Of a stretch of DNA of 10,254 bases, positions 8,060 to 10,254 are shown one piece after another (positions within the stretch are counted from its first letter, which is position 1; the number at the start of each line of letters is the position of its first letter). The DNA lies in assembly GCA_947175655.1 (NCBI GenBank), contig CAMWNQ010000054.1, forward strand, positions 1 through 10,254, given 5' to 3'. A program made the translations under genes and the position numbers. The stretch comes from an uncultured Clostridia bacterium. Its GTDB lineage: Bacteria; Bacillota; Clostridia; Oscillospirales; Ruminococcaceae. Below the pieces are notes generated by a model. The model was not told the DNA's origin. It did no database searches and was given only the letters and a program-made list of their open reading frames with translations.

Positions 8060-9286
8060 CTACACCGGCCTGAATTTATTGTCGGAATCCAAACGCCATA
8101 AATTGGAATCAGATTCAGAATTGTTTACGGCATTTTCATCAGCGACAATAAACTGAATATTTTTATTATTTGAGCGTACAAAATCAGATGACATCATATT
8201 ATCTAAAGTTTCAGCTGAAAATATGATATATGCACAGGACTTTTCTGCAAAAAATATACTTTCATCAAAATCGGTGATATTATCGGCAGGAGTTATAAGA
8301 ACAGTCATAAGAATCTGATTTAAAGACTCTTCACTTTCTGCATTAAGACATTGTATATCATTATTTTCTGATTTAAGATAAATTTTACAAGATATACCTT
8401 GTTTTATAAAAAGTGAAAGCAGTGCGAATGATGACTGGATATTTTTTTCCTGATTTTTAATATCTTTATGTGAAAGATTTAGTATTACAACAGGCTGAAC
8501 TGAAGAAGATGCCTCATCAAGTCTGACCATAAGCTTATTTCGTTTTGAAGAAAGCTTCCAGTTTACTCTTTTAAGAGGGTCGCCCTCAATATATTCACGG
8601 TGTTCATATCCTGCCTGAATATTTGCAGAAAAAGCAAGGGGTGAATCTGATTCTTCATCATCACTTGTGACTACTATATCATTTATCGTACGGAACAGGG
8701 TGCTTGATGAAGAAACTTCCGGAATATCAGGAATAATGCCGATATTTTTTGAAAACTCCGGAAATTCTGTATCATATGAAACTATTCCGAAAAATCCGGA
8801 AGACAAGACCTCCTTAATATATATTTTCCCGTTTCCACCTATAATGCCATCTATTTTTATTTCAAATGATTCAGACTGCTGAAATGCAAGAGAAAGTTTG
8901 TAATGCTTTTTACTGATATTCAGATTTTCGTTGCAGTCAATAATGATATCAATAAATGCAAGAGGTATTTTTCCAATTTTTTCAACATTTAATTTTAAAA
9001 TAAGCTGACCGTCTTTTTTGACATACTCATCACATTCTGTTGAAATTTTTATTCTTTTTCTGGCATAAAAAGCGGTCATATATGATAATACGGCGGAAAA
9101 CAGTGCGAAATATACTAAAATCATACCTGTTTCGCCGTCCATATAGAAAGTGAAAATAAAAATCATAAACCATATAAAACATATTCCGAATATATTCTTG
9201 AATATATTCTTTTTGTTTTTTCTTAGATTGGGATTCAGTTTTTCTTTTATTTTTATATTATTTATGATAGTTTTTTTGTTTTTCAT
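8060..9286 (-). CDS. DUF58 domain protein, membrane-anchored MoxR partner
   Basis: A 408-residue protein. The N-terminus is strongly basic (1-29). Two hydrophobic segments (about 32-48 and 53-73) follow, forming a membrane hairpin with most of the protein probably in the cytoplasm. Beta-rich sequence covers 80-185. The diagnostic DUF58 block lies at 229-255: HREYIEGDPLKRVNWKLSSK, then NKLMVR, matching the family's 'REY-x-x-GD-x-x-R-x-I-x-W-x-x-SAR' pattern. The remainder (about 262-385) resembles a vWA-like alpha/beta fold, but the usual metal-binding 'D-x-S-x-S' appears as Asn-Leu-Ser-His (270-273), so metal binding is doubtful. DUF58 proteins accompany MoxR ATPases and are assumed to be their partners; the biochemical role is not settled. 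The start ATG overlaps the moxR stop by four bases (ATGA at 9283-9286), indicating coupled translation. Confidence 0.92.
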   Translation of the reverse strand: MKNKKTIINNIKIKEKLNPNLRKNKKNIFKNIFGICFIWFMIFIFTFYMDGETGMILVYFALFSAVLSYMTAFYARKRIKISTECDEYVKKDGQLILKLNVEKIGKIPLAFIDIIIDCNENLNISKKHYKLSLAFQQSESFEIKIDGIIGGNGKIYIKEVLSSGFFGIVSYDTEFPEFSKNIGIIPDIPEVSSSSTLFRTINDIVVTSDDEESDSPLAFSANIQAGYEHREYIEGDPLKRVNWKLSSKRNKLMVRLDEASSSVQPVVILNLSHKDIKNQEKNIQSSFALLSLFIKQGISCKIYLKSENNDIQCLNAESEESLNQILMTVLITPADNITDFDESIFFAEKSCAYIIFSAETLDNMMSSDFVRSNNKNIQFIVADENAVNNSESDSNLWRLDSDNKFRPV

Positions 9287-10212
9287 ACCGGAATATCCAC
9301 CTTTTTAAGAAGTTCAGTTACATAGTTTTCCGGCACTGAAAAGTTATTTTTACCCTGTGGAGAAAGTATAATACGATGTGCAAGTACCGAAACGGCTATA
9401 TTTTTGACATCATCAGGTATTGCATATTCACGCTCATTTATATATGCGTTCGCTTTTGCACCTTTATGAAGTGCAATGCTTCCACGTGGACTTACTCCCA
9501 GAGTTACATTGGAATCATTTCTCGTCATTTCGACAATTTTAATAATATAGTCTTTTATATTGTCTGAACTTCTTATTTTTTTGACTTCGTTCTGCATTTC
9601 AACAATATCATCACTGCTGAGAACTGCACCTTTGATATTATTAATGGGATTTGTTTTTTCTGTTCTTTCCAGTATTTTGATTTCTTCAGAGTGTTTGGGA
9701 TATCCCATAGAAAGTTTCATAAAAAATCTGTCCATCTGAGCTTCCGGAAGATGATAAGTTCCATATGTTTCAATAGGATTTTGTGTTGCCATAACCATAA
9801 AAGGCTTTGGGAGTTTATAGGTATTACCATCAATGCTTATCTGATATTCTTCCATAACTTCAAGAAGTGCAGATTGCACTTTCGGAGAAGCACGGTTTAT
9901 TTCATCAGCAAGCATAAAATTACACATTGCCGAGCCTTCACGGTAAATAAAATTACCACTTTTTGAATCTATCATTGAAAATCCGACAATATCCGATGGC
10001 ATTACATCAGGAGTAAGCTGTATTCTGTTGAATTTTCCACCGAGAGAACGTGAAAGAGCTGTTACAAGCTGAGTTTTTCCAACTCCCGGCACATCTTCCA
10101 GAAGTACATGACCTTCACAAAGCAGGGATATTATAACTTTTCTAATAGTATCTTCTTTTCCGACAATGGTTTCTGATATCGATTCGACAAGTTTTTTAAT
10201 ATTATTATTCAT
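9283..10212 (-). CDS. MoxR-family AAA+ ATPase
   Basis: A 309-residue cytoplasmic ATPase, the usual length for the MoxR family, which acts as chaperone-like machines that mature or activate partner proteins. Visible motifs: Walker A EDVPGVGKT (39-47); Walker B FMLADEINRA (99-108), with Asp103 and Glu104; sensor 1 ATQNP with Asn145; arginine finger in MDRFF (Arg162); sensor 2 in GVSPRGS (Arg243). The C-terminal lid (about 200-305) contains NEREYAIPDDVKNIA and VLAHRI, normal for the family. All catalytic residues are present, so it should be active. AAAAGGA (10222-10228) lies 9 bases before the ATG at 10212. It overlaps the DUF58 gene and begins the visible minus-strand gene series. Only 42 bases of upstream sequence are present, so whether it is the first gene of the operon cannot be seen. 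Confidence 0.95.
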   Translation of the reverse strand: MNNNIKKLVESISETIVGKEDTIRKVIISLLCEGHVLLEDVPGVGKTQLVTALSRSLGGKFNRIQLTPDVMPSDIVGFSMIDSKSGNFIYREGSAMCNFMLADEINRASPKVQSALLEVMEEYQISIDGNTYKLPKPFMVMATQNPIETYGTYHLPEAQMDRFFMKLSMGYPKHSEEIKILERTEKTNPINNIKGAVLSSDDIVEMQNEVKKIRSSDNIKDYIIKIVEMTRNDSNVTLGVSPRGSIALHKGAKANAYINEREYAIPDDVKNIAVSVLAHRIILSPQGKNNFSVPENYVTELLKKVDIPV

Positions 10213-10254
10213 AGTAAAAAATCCTTTTATATAAATTTTTTATGACAAATATAT

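Noticed and set aside
244..9747. The palindrome TCCGGA occurs at least a dozen times, far more than expected by chance in DNA this poor in G+C.
   Set aside because: Most copies I checked are in frame as CCG-GA(A/G/T/C), that is Pro followed by Glu or Asp, and reflect a preference for the CCG proline codon. They lie inside genes at uneven distances, so I see no reason to call them sites of a regulator or uptake system.
10213..10254. A possible promoter for moxR: TTGTCA and TATAAA can be read on the minus strand.
   Set aside because: The two elements are only about 11 bases apart, too close for a sigma-70 type promoter, and the window ends here. A real promoter could lie further upstream.

Overview
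The window is AT-rich DNA, about one third G+C by eye, packed with genes and with no intergenic gap over 50 bases. Strong AAGGAG/GGAGG ribosome binding sites, a secreted protein ending in a type I dockerin, and a MoxR/DUF58/transglutaminase set point to an anaerobic Firmicute of the Ruminococcus / Oscillospiraceae kind, probably a gut fibre or starch degrader. The species cannot be fixed from the sequence.

Layout. Bases 1-2071 carry two plus-strand genes: the 3' end of a histidine phosphatase (cut by the window edge) and, 13 bases later, a GH42-type beta-galactosidase-like protein. They end at a perfect 10-bp hairpin (2083-2106) that can serve as terminator for both strands. Everything to the right is on the minus strand and reads from 10212 down to 2120: moxR-type AAA+ ATPase, DUF58 protein, membrane transglutaminase (TgpA-like), secreted C39-like peptidase with SH3 and dockerin domains, prmA (ribosomal protein L11 methyltransferase), and a 415-residue protein I do not recognise with confidence. 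Junctions run from a 4-base overlap to 33 bases and none holds a terminator, so the six genes may form one transcript.

How they fit together. The MoxR, DUF58 and transglutaminase genes are a widespread trio thought to act at the cell envelope: a cytoplasmic ATPase, a membrane-anchored vWA-like partner, and a membrane enzyme whose catalytic domain faces outward. The next gene adds an exported cysteine peptidase that can bind a cell wall (SH3) and a cohesin scaffold (dockerin), so the module may process proteins at the cell surface or on a cellulosome-like complex. PrmA and the last gene look like unrelated riders.

Most notable points: the GH42-like protein keeps the family's fold but has lost the acid/base glutamate and other expected active-site residues; and the envelope trio is joined to a dockerin-bearing peptidase. 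I saw no mobile element, CRISPR array, RNA gene or clearly new multi-gene system.
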